This document shows positions 12,701-25,346 of a stretch of 64,000 nt of DNA, one piece after another. The stretch's first letter is position 1; each line of letters starts with the position of its first letter. The stretch spans positions 151,844,699 to 151,908,698 of the forward strand of contig NC_092050.1 of assembly GCF_003086295.3 (NCBI RefSeq), given 5' to 3'. The notes under the pieces were generated by a model. That model worked only from the letters and a program-made list of their open reading frames with translations, made no database searches and was not told the DNA's origin. Origin of the DNA: Arachis hypogaea. Its lineage: Eukaryota > Streptophyta > Magnoliopsida > Fabales > Fabaceae. A program made the translations under genes and the position numbers.

Positions 12701-13499
12701 AATTTTTTAAATATATAACTATAAATTATTTTAAAGTTTAGTTTGTATGTACTATATATATTAAACTCTATATATTAATATTCAATCAAATAGAAAAAAT
12801 AAAAGTTAACTTTCCATACTTAATATCTTAAAAAATAAAACATTTTTATCTATATAATAACAGGACATATCAACTTAAAAAGACTTTTATACTTAGAACA
12901 CAGAATATTATCCTACTAACTAAATTTTATACTTGTAATACACGAAAACTAAATTCTCAATTCAAATTAAGAAAGAAAAAGTTAATTAATACAATTATGA
13001 AAGACTTTTATACTTAGAACACAGAATATTATCCTACTAACTAAATGTTATACTTGTAATGCACGAAAACTAAATTCTCAATTCAAATTAAGAAAGAAAA
13101 AGTTAATTAATACAATTATGCAAAGACATACTAAGACTAAAGTATGGAAAAATTTTCAAGTGTACCTGAAACATCGGTGTTTCAGTGCCAAGTTGATTTT
13201 AATTAATATATATTATATATATTTTTTATAATTAAAATTAACGGTTAAAATAACTAGAACATTGTCAGGTACACTAAAAATTCTTCCTAAAGTAATGTAT
13301 GTACCTGCATCCTCATTAAGAGGTCAGAGCTTTGTTTGATGGAAAATCTATTTTTAGTAAACTCTTGGCGCAGCCTTTCAACCTCAGCATGTTCTTGTGG
13401 TGTTCCTGCATTTGGATCAAACTCCCAATGTTGTCTTCCTATGAAATTGTTTCCTGAAACCAAGTTCTTTCCTCCTTCTGCTATCTTCAACTTCCACAT
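2623..13499 (-). CDS. LUS: Oxidosqualene cyclase, predicted lupeol synthase (18 exons, 754 aa)
   Basis: Cyclises 2,3-oxidosqualene to a pentacyclic triterpene at the ER membrane. Exons (minus strand, 5' to 3'): 13305-13499, 10372-10554, 10101-10190, 9792-9989, 8973-9057, 8427-8593, 8163-8351, 7650-7763, 7084-7203, 6834-6956, 6045-6143, 5887-5943, 5125-5171, 4889-5032, 3949-4126, 3719-3799, 2839-2922, 2623-2733. They sum to 2265 nt, open to a TGA, all with GT-AG introns; length matches the family. The start gives [10 protein letters not shown], the usual OSC N-terminus. DCTAE, whose Asp protonates the epoxide, is at residues 481-485; QW motifs include DGHWPAE, KDGGWGF, PDGSW and PNGGW. Residues 253-258 read MLCYCR: Leu here is typical of lupeol synthases, Trp (MWCYCR) of beta-amyrin synthases. 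Product specificity is inferred from that motif and could be mixed. Introns carry several MITEs but no splice site is broken. Confidence 0.93.
3246..3281. repeat. (ATT)n microsatellite in intron 16
   Basis: About 12 uninterrupted ATT units between exons 17 and 16 of the cyclase gene. A shorter (AT)n run follows near 3373-3390. Confidence 0.85.
4339..4629. mobile_element. CACTA-type MITE in cyclase intron 14
   Basis: Begins CACTACAACAAAAAT and ends ATTTTTCTAGTAGTG, so both ends match the CACTA terminal signature in inverted orientation. It is flanked by the 3-bp duplication TAT (4336-4338 and 4630-4632), the TSD length of CACTA transposons. At 291 bp it has no coding capacity. It sits well inside the intron between exons 15 (ends 4126) and 14 (starts 4889). 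Confidence 0.88.
5576..5702. repeat. MITE-like repeat, copy 1 (intron 12)
   Basis: An AT-rich block containing TACATGTTAAAATATAAAT and terminal GTAGTTAATTTTAAT-type ends. A reverse-orientation relative lies at about 7386-7540 in intron 8, with ACATGTGTGATTTAATTTA and TTTAACATGTC. I infer two copies of one MITE family; termini are only approximate. Confidence 0.5.
7044..7067. repeat. (TTAA)n microsatellite in intron 9
   Basis: About six tandem TTAA units lie just upstream (gene sense) of the donor side of intron 9, 17 bases from exon 9. Confidence 0.7.
7386..7540. repeat. MITE-like repeat, copy 2 (intron 8)
   Basis: Inverse-orientation relative of the block at about 5576-5702, sharing the TTTAACATGT core and AT-rich ends of the type ACTAATGGCTGACTTT. 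Boundaries are approximate. Confidence 0.5.
7914..8132. mobile_element. MITE with internal tandem repeats (intron 7)
   Basis: The ends are imperfect inverted repeats: GGTACCAACATATTATCTGCC on the left against the reverse complement of GGCAAAAATGCTATTGGTAAC on the right. Between them, a unit of about 28-30 bp built on AAAGACACTTC(C/T)ATTAAACACA is repeated about four times (7975-8092). No target duplication is clear. Confidence 0.6.
9721..9783. repeat. (AAT)21 microsatellite in intron 4
   Basis: Twenty-one perfect AAT units lie 8 bases from the exon 4 donor (exon ends at 9792). Long ORFs predicted here on both strands are homopolymer translations of this repeat. The length makes it a likely polymorphic marker. 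Confidence 0.95.
10637..10686. repeat. 50-bp perfect palindrome in intron 1
   Basis: Base-by-base symmetric about 10661/10662, with no loop. The inner 48 bp recur exactly at 26933-26980. Weaker symmetry extends outward, with AACAAAAAAAT-type blocks on both sides, suggesting the core of a MITE family. Confidence 0.85.
11640..11986. mobile_element. MULE-type MITE, GAGT family (intron 1)
   Basis: Starts GAGTAAACACTTAAATTAGTC and ends in a related inverted sequence. The start is clearly related to the ends of the 1.57-kb element at 19584-21155. Flanked by TAAAAATTT (11631-11639) and TAAAAGTTT (11987-11995), a 9-bp duplication with one mismatch, as expected for Mutator-like elements. No coding sequence. 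Confidence 0.75.
12258..12685. mobile_element. MITE with 10-bp TSD (intron 1)
   Basis: Terminal inverted repeats of ~150 bp begin GGTTAATTATAATTTTGG on the left and, in reverse complement, GGATTAAGTAAGATTTTC on the right. They share GTATAGGC and TTTTTCGTC blocks further in. Perfect 10-bp duplications TAATTTTTTA flank it (12248-12257, 12686-12695). The middle is noticeably GC-richer than its surroundings. Most likely Mutator-like and non-autonomous. Confidence 0.85.
12879..13120. repeat. 121-bp tandem duplication (intron 1)
   Basis: 12879-12999 is repeated at 13000-13120 with only about two visible substitutions. Near-identity indicates a recent duplication. It lies about 185 bases downstream of exon 1. 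Confidence 0.92.
13160..13278. mobile_element. Small MITE beside exon 1 donor
   Basis: Inverted ends AGTGTACCTGA and TCAGGTACACT enclose an AT-rich core that is itself palindromic around ATATATTATATATAT. A related block in inverted orientation lies near 61840-61960. It ends only about 25 bases from the 3' edge of exon 1. Confidence 0.65.
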
Positions 13500-14113
13500 C
13501 CTCAACTATATATTATATTTATTTTCCTAAGTACAAAGATGGGTTCATCATAGTGAGAAAACATTATTATTCATGTATATACACACATATAAAAGTATAA
13601 TAAGAAGCGTTAAAATATTCTAAAAATACTAGTGTTTTTTTAGTTATTTTAGTCATTAATTTCGGTTGTAAAATGTATACAAAGTTAAAAATTGAAATTA
13701 ATAATTAAAACTACCGAAATATCAGTAATTTAAAATACTTAAAAATGTTCTAATATCATAAAAGAGAGAATGATAGATGTTTACTTGAATTTGAATGAAA
13801 GTATTATTAGTAGCCCAAAGAAGATTAAAATTGGATAGATGAGAAATTGTGCTATAGCTAGCTAGCTATAGATGGAGATAAGCTTAGAACTTTAGGAAAG
13901 AAATATATAAAAATGAAGATTTTGGATACATGCACACACCGCTTGGCTGAAAAGGGATTGGAGTGTGGTGAGGTGTGTGGAGTGTTTTGGTAAAACAGTC
14001 CTTTTATTCCCAAGCATGGAGGGAGAAGTTTCTTATATTAATTTTGTAACTAAGTACACCTTTAGCGATGGATGAAATTCACACAATAAAATTTTCTTAT
14101 CATACCATTATTG
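13500..14113 (-). promoter_or_regulatory. Upstream region of the cyclase gene, possible TATA box
   Basis: On the minus strand a TTTATATATTT sequence at 13902-13912 could serve as TATA box. A possible 5' UTR intron (GT near 13783, AG near 13530) is suggested by sequence only. A MITE-like AT-rich inverted block lies at about 13600-13750. No transcript evidence supports any of these. Confidence 0.3.
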
Positions 14114-14121
14114 ATAATTAG

Positions 14122-14745
14122 TAGGGGTGTCAAAAATTTTCAGAAGTCGGGGATCTTCGCGGGAACCGCCCCGAATGGGTCCTAATAGTGGAAAATTTTT
14201 TTCGTGGGAATGGAGATGGAGAGCGAAATTCCCCCGACAAGCGCGGGGATTCGAGTGGGAATTCCCGCCTCATCCCTGATAATTCTCCGAATTTTTGAAC
14301 TTACTTAATAATTCTTACTTTATTTTTATTATAGGGATTTTTTTAGTAATTTCACTCATTAAAAAATTCTAACCCTATTGTTCAAGATTTTATTTTATGG
14401 ACTATGATTTGCTATGTTATATTTCTGAATTTATAATCTTGGATAAGATATGTTTGTGTGTTTGTAATAATATTTTATAGTTTATTTTTTAATTTTTTTG
14501 ATATTTTTTTATTATAATTTTCATATGAATGTTAAATATAGAAAGATGGAAAATAGGATCCCGCAAAAATTATTCTCCGTTTCCCGCGAAAATGGGAAAT
14601 GGAAAATGAGAATGCGGGAAACGGAGATGGAGACAATTATTCTCCCATGACAGAGAATGGGACATAAACAAAAATTAATTCTAGGAGCGAAGACGAAAAG
14701 CAGAAAAACATTCCTTGCCCCCACCCCGTCCCACTGGCATCCCTA
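14122..14745. mobile_element. Non-autonomous hAT element, 624 bp
   Basis: Ends are TAGGGGTGTCA and TGGCATCCCTA (imperfect inverted repeats of hAT type). Perfect 8-bp duplications ATAATTAG flank it at 14114-14121 and 14746-14753, diagnostic for hAT. Subterminal regions are rich in CCCGC/GCGGG motifs, unlike the AT-rich centre. No transposase coding region; short ORFs on both strands are incidental. Confidence 0.92.
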
Positions 14746-14753
14746 ATAATTAG

Positions 14754-16085
14754 TGGGAGGTTGAATTTATTAGGTGAAGTCACTTTCATCTATGTATATA
14801 CCAAACTCTTAGCTTTATTTCTTTTGATGAAATTTGTCTGGAATCTTTTGGATCCGACGAGGAACATTATAAAGTATATAGTACATTGCCTGCTCTCTCT
14901 GTTTTTTCATGAAATTATCTTTCTCAACTTAGAGAATTTTTTTTGTACTAAATTTTGTAAAAATTGAACATTAGTAAAATTATATTTAAAAAATTTATAT
15001 TTATGTACCTTTCAAATTAGAAAGTATAATATATGATTTCGAATTGACAAAATAATTTATGATCTACGGTATATGCAATTCTAATCTAAAGATAGATTTT
15101 ATAAAAATTTACCCTGAACAAAAAAATTGACTAATTTATGGTAAATGTTAAGATTAAAGTTAGAATTGAAGGTGATAGACATAGTGATACAATAAAAAAT
15201 AAAGTTAAAAATAACTGACTAATTTATACCATAAAAATTTTAACGATAAGAATAAAATAAAATTAAATTAAATTAAATGTTAACGGTAATTTAAAAAAAA
15301 TTAAAAATATTAAAGATAAAAAATATATTTTATTCAAAAATTATTTCTACTAATAATATTATTTGAAATATTGATAAAAATAATATTTTAATCAATTAAT
15401 ATCTCTTTTCGAAAATAAAAATATTTTTTATAATTTCTTTTTTTTCCCGCTAATTATAAGGACAAGTATTTAAACATATTCGGACCCATTGTATATATCC
15501 ATGTGAAAAAAAATTGAAGAGGAAGCACCTACTCCAGCCCAAAAAAGAAAGGAAAAATACCGACACGTTTCTTTGGTATACGGTTAGCCATTCAATGCAA
15601 AGTTGATAGAGTGCTGCAGAAGCAAACACATGTTATTAATTTTAAAGGTGCAGTATTGTTTTTTGGATTGGGTTTAATTTTAAAAATAAAATAAGATAAG
15701 ATATTGAAATAAAATATAAAAGATTTATTTTTATTTTTTTATTTAAAAAATTAAAAAAATATATAATAATAAAAAATATAATTATAAAAAAATAATAAAA
15801 ATAATAAAAAATAAATTATATTTTTTATTAATGTTTTTATGTTTTTTTATTAAAATTGATATAAAATATACTAATTCAGTGTTTTCAGGTACAATGTTTC
15901 TATCTATATTTTATCTGGCACTATAATTTTGTGTCTTTGTGTTTCTGTCTTAATGTCTCGTGACTTTAAACAAACGTAATCATAGACAAATCAATTCAAC
16001 ACAATAAAATTGGTGGATGACAAATAAAATTTATTATTTTTAGTTAGGATAGTATTAGAGAATCAACTATTTTTAGTTATAGTAG
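14754..16085. other. Intergenic AT-rich DNA
   Basis: No gene, RNA or clear transposon end found. A short less AT-rich patch at about 15500-15640 has no recognisable coding content. Confidence 0.5.
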
Positions 16086-16140
16086 TCAAAACGAGTCTTG
16101 ATCCGCAAGTAAACTTGAAAGGCTCGTAAAAACGGATGAC

Positions 16141-17200
16141 TTGAGGGGCACGGATTCCATGTGCCGTGTGTGTTTGGCGTTTCGGTGTGCATAGCACTTA
16201 ATTTTAGCATACCGGTGCGCCAAAGGACGAGAGTCGTTGGATCTTTCTTGTTTTTTTATACGACGGTATAGATTACTTGTTACTTCTCTCTTTTGATTGG
16301 TTACTGACTGCTTTTGTGTCAGAGGATTGTTTTGCAAAATTTAATTTTTTGCTGGTTTTTTTGTTAGATCCGAAAACTAATGGGGTTATGTAGAAAAAAT
16401 TTATGAATCCTTAAATTGAAAGTGATTACGGTTAATGATTGTGTATTTTGTTAACTAAGACTCTTTCTTCTTAATTACCAAATTGGAACAAAAATGCACA
16501 CTCTCTCACCGCCGTATTCCAACGCACTCAGCTACCTCCACCAAGGGAGTGAGCCCACATTTCGGGTCGTTCCAACCCGAATAACGGTTAAATGCGGTTA
16601 CGGGTTCGAATCATCAAGCTTCTCGCAGGGAGTCGGGTCGACCCGAACGGACTGGCAGAGCGCATGCGCCATCCTATCTAGCAAGGTCAACTCTCAGAAC
16701 GAGGACTCAAACCCCGCAGCTGCCGGAGAGAACATAGCCGCCGTGAAGGCCACAAATCCGCCGTAACAGACCTGAACCTAGTCCACATCAGCGGCAAAAA
16801 AACGCTTCCTCCAAAGCCGCTCACGATCTCCGACCTATCGCCAGCACTGATGCACGGCTCGCAGCTGCGCGTGGCATACCAGGGAGTCCCCGGTGCGTAC
16901 TCCGAGGCTGCCGCTGGCAAAGCCTACCCTAACGGAGAAGCCATACCTTGTGATTAGTTCGAGGTTGCTTTCCAAGCCGTTGAGCTCTGGATCGCCGATC
17001 GCGCCGTTCTACCCGTCGAAAACTCTCTCGGCGGCTGTGTATTGCGTGTTGAAAATACATTATTATTATACGAAATTGCGGAAAAGACCCAACAAAAACA
17101 TGCATTTTTATTTTGGCCTTCTCTAGCTGACCGGTGTGCCAAACATAAAAATGGCGTTTCGGTGTGCATAGTCCTCCTGTGTACTGAATTTGTGCCCTGA
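16141..17200. mobile_element. Repeat-bounded segment carrying a dehydratase gene fragment
   Basis: TGGCGTTTCGGTGTGCATAG occurs at about 16176-16196 and again at about 17151-17171 in the same orientation. ACCGGTG(C/T)G(C)CAAA-type boxes lie near both. Sequences further out (GGGGCACGGATTCCA on the left against reverse-complemented GGGCACAAATTCA on the right) look like inverted repeats. This mix suggests a gene-capturing transposon or a rearranged pair of ends. No target duplication was found, so superfamily and limits are uncertain. Confidence 0.45.
16494..17045 (+). pseudogene. ADT: Arogenate/prephenate dehydratase fragment (N-terminal, broken)
   Basis: The intact family converts arogenate (or prephenate) to phenylalanine (or phenylpyruvate) in plastids. 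Reading from the ATG at 16494, a Ser-rich N-terminal region like a plastid transit peptide runs to about 16744. There a one-base shift occurs. The next frame continues with [20 protein letters not shown], the start of the dehydratase domain, and later [23 protein letters not shown] at 16955-16957 replaces the Gln expected after PCD, and homology ends abruptly near 17045, before most of the catalytic domain and the ACT regulatory domain. Base composition is far more GC-rich than the flanks. A truncated, frameshifted copy, very probably carried by a mobile element; no function expected. Confidence 0.85.
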
Positions 17201-17240
17201 GTTGAGACAGTAAAATTATAACTCGTATAAAAACAGGTCA

Positions 17241-19384
17241 ATTTAGCTCAACTCACATAACTTGTGAGTTAAATAAATTCAAGTCTAGTGCATATTTGTT
17301 GGTGTTAGCTTGTCAAACTCATTTTTTTGTAAGGATATATAAAGTCTCTTTTAGTGTAAAAAATTATTTTCTTGTTAACAAGCTTTTTATACTTTAGATA
17401 ATTTATTATAAAAATATATGAATGTATGATAAATTTTTTTTGACTTATTTGGATATCAAACAAAAAATATTGCAAAAATTGTGAAATATTCTTTTTACAA
17501 ATGAGTCGATTCGATTCACTTATTAACTCAAACGAATCAAATTTGGGTTGGTAATTCCTAGACTCATTTAAAATGGGAGCCAAAAAAATTTTCTAATACA
17601 AATTCAGTCGTGCACCTACTTGACACTTTTATTTTCAGTCAACATTAATAAACTTTTTAAAAATTATTTTATTTATTTTAAATTTTAGACTCTATCAAAT
17701 AAATATTTAATCTTAAACCTTAAACTATAACTCTTAAATCTTAAATCCTTCAAAAAATAAGAAATTTTAAAATTAAATAAAAAAAAAAGTAGGTAACGCT
17801 TGACTAACTAAAACATTATTTCCAATACTTTCTCTACTTAACTAACTTTAAATCCTAAATACTAAAAATTGTGATGTTGCGAATGCAATAGGATCTAAAT
17901 CCTATAATGCTCTTATGAGAGAATTTATTTCTCTTAAAACTTTAACACATTGTTTGGATATACAATAAAAAATGAGAGAAAAAAAATAAAAAATAATAAA
18001 AAATAAATAAATTTATTTGTGTATTATTTAGTTGATGAAAAATAGATAAAAAAATAAAATAAAAATTTCTTTTAGTTAAATAAAAAAATAAGAAAAAAAT
18101 ATAATCGAATAAAATTATATTAATATCCTTATCTATATTATATATAAATTATAATTTATTAATATATTTAAATCATTTTTTTTTCAAGAGAAAACAGTCG
18201 TCCAAATTAGTTTTCAAGATTTTAATATATTATCTTTATTAACAAAAAATATTTTATCAAAATGGAAGAACAAAAAAAAATGTGTTTTGAGATTTGAAAG
18301 AGAGTGAATTTAAAAATTTTGCTTTTTCTATTAAATAAAGGATAAAATTATAATTTTAGCATTGTTTTTTACTTTTTTTTGGTGACTATAATTCTTTTTG
18401 ATGACTTATAATTTTAGCATTGTTTACACCTTTTTCATTAATTTTCATCTCATACTTGAGGAGAAGATATTTGAATAGGCTCCAAACCTTTTTGTCTCTC
18501 TTTATTTTCTCTCTTAAATCAAATAATAACAAATTTAATTTTTTATGTATTTTTTTCCATATTCTTTTAAACCAAACAATATGTAAACAGGAAAGTTCAA
18601 CATAAAACTAATCCAAAAGACGGTGGTATCGATTTTGTTGTTCAACAATTGCTGTTCTTAGAGCTTTTTCTCCCAATTTTGTTTCTTATCAATTACCCAA
18701 AAAATGTTATATTGAAGAATAGGCAGAATTGTTAAGAGCTTTGAATCTGTCAGGGCTTCAAGCAATCACATTGGATAGTGAAATGTTTTATTACTTAGCT
18801 TGATGAGTGATAAATAATAAAAAAATATAAAGAATTAATACTTTTATTAAAATTTGGTCAGCACTTAACTAATAAATTAAAAAAAGTGAGTAATTTTATA
18901 TTATTATATATAATCTCATATCATTAAAAATATTAATATTAATTGATTAATGATTACAAATCACAAAACTTACTAACCCTCTATAGCACTTCTCAAATAA
19001 CGAGTTTCATGAGAATGACATAGAAAATAAAATAAAGGAATCAATTTTGTCCTTTAAGAAGTTATTGGGCATGAAAGGATAATTTTAATACTGAATTTAA
19101 TCTAAAAAAAATTAATTTCCATCCCAAGTTATAAGGGACTAAAATAATATTTAATTTAATAAAATATTAGTTTAAAATATTGAATAATATTAATAAAAAA
19201 TATTAATCACTATATTTATCCTAAAAGAGAATAACACTAAAACATCCGTCACAAAATTTACATTAGCTGAAATGTAATTATATCCTCGATTTATTCTTCT
19301 CTAAATCTTAATTTTTCTTCCTTTCTTAATTAATTACTACTATACTACTACTAGTATTTCTCTTCCCGTAATTTGTTAAAAATA
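17241..19384. other. Intergenic AT-rich DNA with repeat remnants
   Basis: No gene supported. Blocks around 17600-17810 (GCACCTACTTGAC ... GTAGGTAACGCTTGAC) look like a decayed MITE. TATAATTTTAGCATTGTTT is duplicated at about 18350 and 18408, a period near 58 bp. Confidence 0.45.
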
Positions 19385-19583
19385 GTATAATCGACTTTTT
19401 TTATTTAAATAAAATAAATTAATTATTTACTCAATTAAATCGATTTACAAAATTTTAATCTTTTAAATATTTAATTATAATTTTGGTGGCACAAAAAACA
19501 AAAACAAAAATTATTATCTTTATCTTATTATTGTTAGCAAAGACACAAAAAAAAAAATTAAGAGTGTTTGACAATAATTTTTT

Positions 19584-21155
<1,572 letters not shown>

Positions 21156-21476
21156 TAATTTTTTTTCTCTTCTCTTTTTTATCTATTTTCGTTGAGAGTG
21201 ATAACATAAGCATAGAAGAAAAAAATTACTCTAATTTCGTTGGCAATAACAACAAAATTGTAGAAATAATTTAGTGTTGTTTTTACTGTCAGCACTAATA
21301 TAAATATCGTAATCTTTATTTTTGTTTTTTGTACCAGTAAAATTATAATTAAATATTTAAAAAAATAAAAATTTTATAAATCGATTTATTTAAATAAATA
21401 ATTAATTTATTATATTTAAATTAAATAAACAAATATAACCAGCTTAACAATCAAAGAGCTTAATTAATTATCATTA

Positions 21477-24400
21477 TTAATGAGATTCTCTGAAGCAATC
21501 CATGACCAAGAAAATTGTACATGGACTGATTTTTTGGTGATTGAACATAACACAAAGAAAAAGGATCGAGGAGAAAGAATAGCACTCCTTTCTAATAATA
21601 ATGTCTAAATTATTAGGGGACAGTAACCACTCTAGGTACAACTGCTTGTTTAAAGCAGCAGTCTTAGCCATTAAATCAGCCGCTCTGTTTGCTGTGCGCT
21701 GGATGAGCACTAAAGTACCTGTCCAATTGCGCTAGAACATCTCTTTGATTTTGTCAAGGAAAAACTTGAGGTTAGAACAATTTTCTTTTAGATTCATTGG
21801 AGGTTAGAACGAATCCAAGACACAAAATCCAAACTAGAGTCCTCAGCGGTCATTCCCAAGTTTAAGCTAATTCAAATCTGACGAGCTTTTTGGCAAGTCC
21901 TAAAGTAATGGTTAATATCCTCTAGAGCAAGATAACATCTCTGACAAAAATCAAAAGTAGCAAGACCTCTTTGAAACCGGTAACTAGCTGTGAAAACTCC
22001 GTTGTTGAGACAAAGTTAGAGCAGACACTTTATCTTCTCCGGTATTCTCAAGCGCCAAAGCCAAAGCCAATTTTCATTATCATTCCAGCCAAATTTCTTC
22101 TTCAATAGCCATTCATACCTACTTTTAGTCGAGTAGGTGAGAGTATTTGAATTTGTCCAAAACCAACCTATTTTATCTCCTGCCTGCTTGATAGGATCAA
22201 AGAGCATCAAATCAAGTTTAACTTCTTCTAGAATCATTGTGCAAAGAATATTCCACCGCCAATGTCCATGGTGCCAAACATCTTCTAGTTTCAAGTGAGA
22301 ATCAGAAATATGCACAAAAGGAACCAAAGGAGCTAGCGTTCCACATGGTCGCCAAGCATGATACCACAAGGATTGAGACATCCTGCCTGTACACCAATCA
22401 AGACCATCACAAAGCTTTTCTATTGTCTTATAAATCGCTCGCCAAGTGCTTGAAACATTATTAGAAAAATTTGGTGAAAAGCAAGAACTCCCAGGTAAAT
22501 ATTTTGCCAACATAATTCTTACCCAAAACTTATCTTTATTATGTAGTAATTGCCAAACAAGCTTTCCTAATAAAGCAAAATTTACACATTGAGTATCTCT
22601 AATTCCCAAGCCTCCATATTTTCTTGGAGTGACAACTTTGCTCCACTTGACCAAATTTAAGCAACGGTCCCCCACCTTTCCCTTCCACAAGAATTGTCTA
22701 AGCATAGAATCAATCTTTTGACAAACCGAAGTAGGAAAAAGAGTCACTTGCATCTGATAAATAGGAAGAGAAGAAGCAACAGATTTAATTAAGCAAAGCA
22801 TGTCTGCTCTGTTAAGGAGCCGACCTTTTCAACTAGCCAGCCTATTCTTGATCTTCTCTAAGGAGTCCGAAAAAATAGCCTAGTAACTCGAGGATGATTA
22901 AGGTTCACCCCCAAGTATTTGCCTAGGTCACTAGTAAAAGGAATATGAGAAACACCAGAAAATATTTCCTTCCTTCTATTAGAGATATTTCTAGAACAAA
23001 TAGCTTTAGATTTTTCAATGTTAATCTTCATACCTGAAGCTTTGCAGAACAACTCCAAGGTGTACACAACATTCTGAACTTGATTTTTCTTCGCTTTACA
23101 AAAAAGGAGGAGGTCATCTGCAAACATCAAGTGAGAAACTCTAGGTCCCCTCTAGAAACAGCCACACCATCCCAAACACCCTCGTCAACTTATTTGAAAA
23201 TGAAGCACGCCAATCTCTCCAGATACAAAACAAATAAATAAGGAGAAATTGGATCTCCTTGCCTGAGCTCTATGTGAGGTTAGAAGCTGTCTAATCTATT
23301 CCCATTCCAAAGGATGGAAAGATTTGAGGCTTGAACATAATTCATTACAAGCCAAATAATTAGAGAAGGAAAGCCAAAAGATTCAAGAGTGTAATCAAGA
23401 AAATTCCAATCAACTCTATCATAAGCCTTTTCTAAATCAATCTTAAAAGGCATAACTCCTTTTCTAGACTTTGTCCGCTTAAGAAAGTGAAGAACTTCTT
23501 GGGCGACAATAATATTATCAGGCGCTCTTCTACCATGAATAAACCCTCCCTGAGTTGGGCTAACAATTTCATCTAAAAATGGTCGTAATCTATTAACCAG
23601 CACTTTAGTCACTAGCTTATAAATTACATTACAAAGGCTTATTGGCCGAAAATCTTTCAATCTAGTTGGAGGGTCGCACTTAGGGATAAGAACAATCAAA
23701 GTTTCCAACAAAGAATGGCTTAACGTCTCCCCTAAGAATACTTTCTGAACAGTACACCACACCTCATGACCCACCACATCCCAATATTCCTTGAAGAAAA
23801 AACTTGAAAACCATCCGGCCCAGGAGCTTTGAACGAGCTCATATTATCCAGAGCTTCTTTAACATCCAACATTGTTACTGGTTTAGACAAATTATCACAA
23901 GCATCTTGGCTAAGAGATGGCATAGAAATTTCTCCCATGCAATTAACCTCAACAGGCTCAGTAGAGCAAAAAATATTTTTGAAGAAATGAACAAACTCTC
24001 TTTGCAAACTTTTCGGATCATCAAACCAGGACCCATCACTGACCAGCAACCCATGAACCTTGTTAGATTTTCTTCTAAGGATGGTTTGCATATGGAAAAA
24101 GCTAGTATTTCTATCACTATACCAAACCTATTGATCTCTTGACTTCTGGTACCAAAGCAATTCTTCCTGAGCCAAAACTAGATTATACTCAACTCTCAAT
24201 TCTTCCTCTTTGTGCTTTAAAATCGGATCATCGTCAGCTTCCATTTTCCGTTGAATACAATTCAAATAAGCCTCCAATTCTCTCTTTTTAATAAAAATAT
24301 TGTCGAAGACCGTAGAGTTGAATTCCAACGAAACTTCTTGAACCCTAGCAACTTCCTATGGATGCCAAAGTCTGTACTATCCCAAGATTTTTGAACGATG

Positions 24401-25151
24401 GCCTTGTAATCAGGATGCGTTGCCCATGCCACTTGGAATCTAAAAGGCCGGTTTCCTTTTTTGATAGAACTCCTTGACTTCAGATAAGCAGGGGACAATG
24501 ATCAGAGTGAGAACAGCTGAGAACTTCAACAAAAATTTCTGGAAAAAGAAGGCGTCATTCTGTAGTACAGCAAGCTCTATCCAATCTCTTTGCAATTTCT
24601 TTGTTTCCTTGAATTTTACGGAACTAAGTAAACCGTCTTCTAGAGGTTGTCAGATCAAAAAGACCACAAGAATCTAGAGTACTTGCAAAGATACTATTAC
24701 AATTCGAATAGAAATTACCCCCCTTCACCTTATGAACACTCAAAATATCATTAAAATTCCCAACCACCACCCACGGGTCCTGAATGTACAAACCAATATC
24801 AAGCAGATGACTCCATAATTCTACTCTATTAGTGGCTTGAGGGCTGCCATAAACCACACTGCAAATCCATCTTCTCCCACCACCATCAATTTCCAAAGTT
24901 ACACATTGATTCATAGCCCAAAGAATTTTACAAGAAAATTTTAAATTAGCAGAGAGGAACCAAATTCCATCCTTGTGTCCAACATCATCTACAATTCCTA
25001 CAGGATAATAGCCTAATCTCCTCCAAAATTTTTTCATAGTTTCAAACCCAATATAAGTTTCCACCAAAATAAAAAAAGTTGGTTGACATTTTCGTACCAA
25101 CTCCTTACAGTGCACCCAAGACATCTTATTTGACGCCCCCTTACATTCCAA
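21477..25151 (-). pseudogene. LINE A ORF2 remnant (endonuclease, RT, RNase H)
   Basis: The endonuclease segment (25151-24624) shows the VETYIG and GNFNDIL motif regions of L1 endonucleases. RT follows in pieces: KAPGPDGFQ near 23830, FKIDLEKAYDRVDW near 23420 and FADDLLLF near 23110. The thumb and connecting region is 22801-22016. An RNase H tail with RTANRAADLMAK is at about 21700, after a probable internal deletion near 21720-21780. At least seven frame breaks separate these blocks, so no protein can be made. The order and motifs match LINE B, and the two are clearly the same family though well diverged. Confidence 0.88.
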
Positions 25152-25346
25152 CTAATAATATTTAAATGGTCACAATCCATAAAAATAAATTAAATAATTA
25201 GAATGTTTAATCATCCTACCTCACGTTGATGGACCCCTGTTTCCAAGTGTCTTCTCTTGGACTTGCGTCACAGAACCATCATTCTTCTGTTGAGGTTGGT
25301 TCTCCAAGTTTGTTGTTGCACTAGCTTTATCAAACTCTTTTTGTAC

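Noticed and set aside
16086..16337. 83-codon minus-strand ORF beside the dehydratase fragment
   Set aside because: No recognisable domain; it overlaps the boundary repeats of the capturing element.
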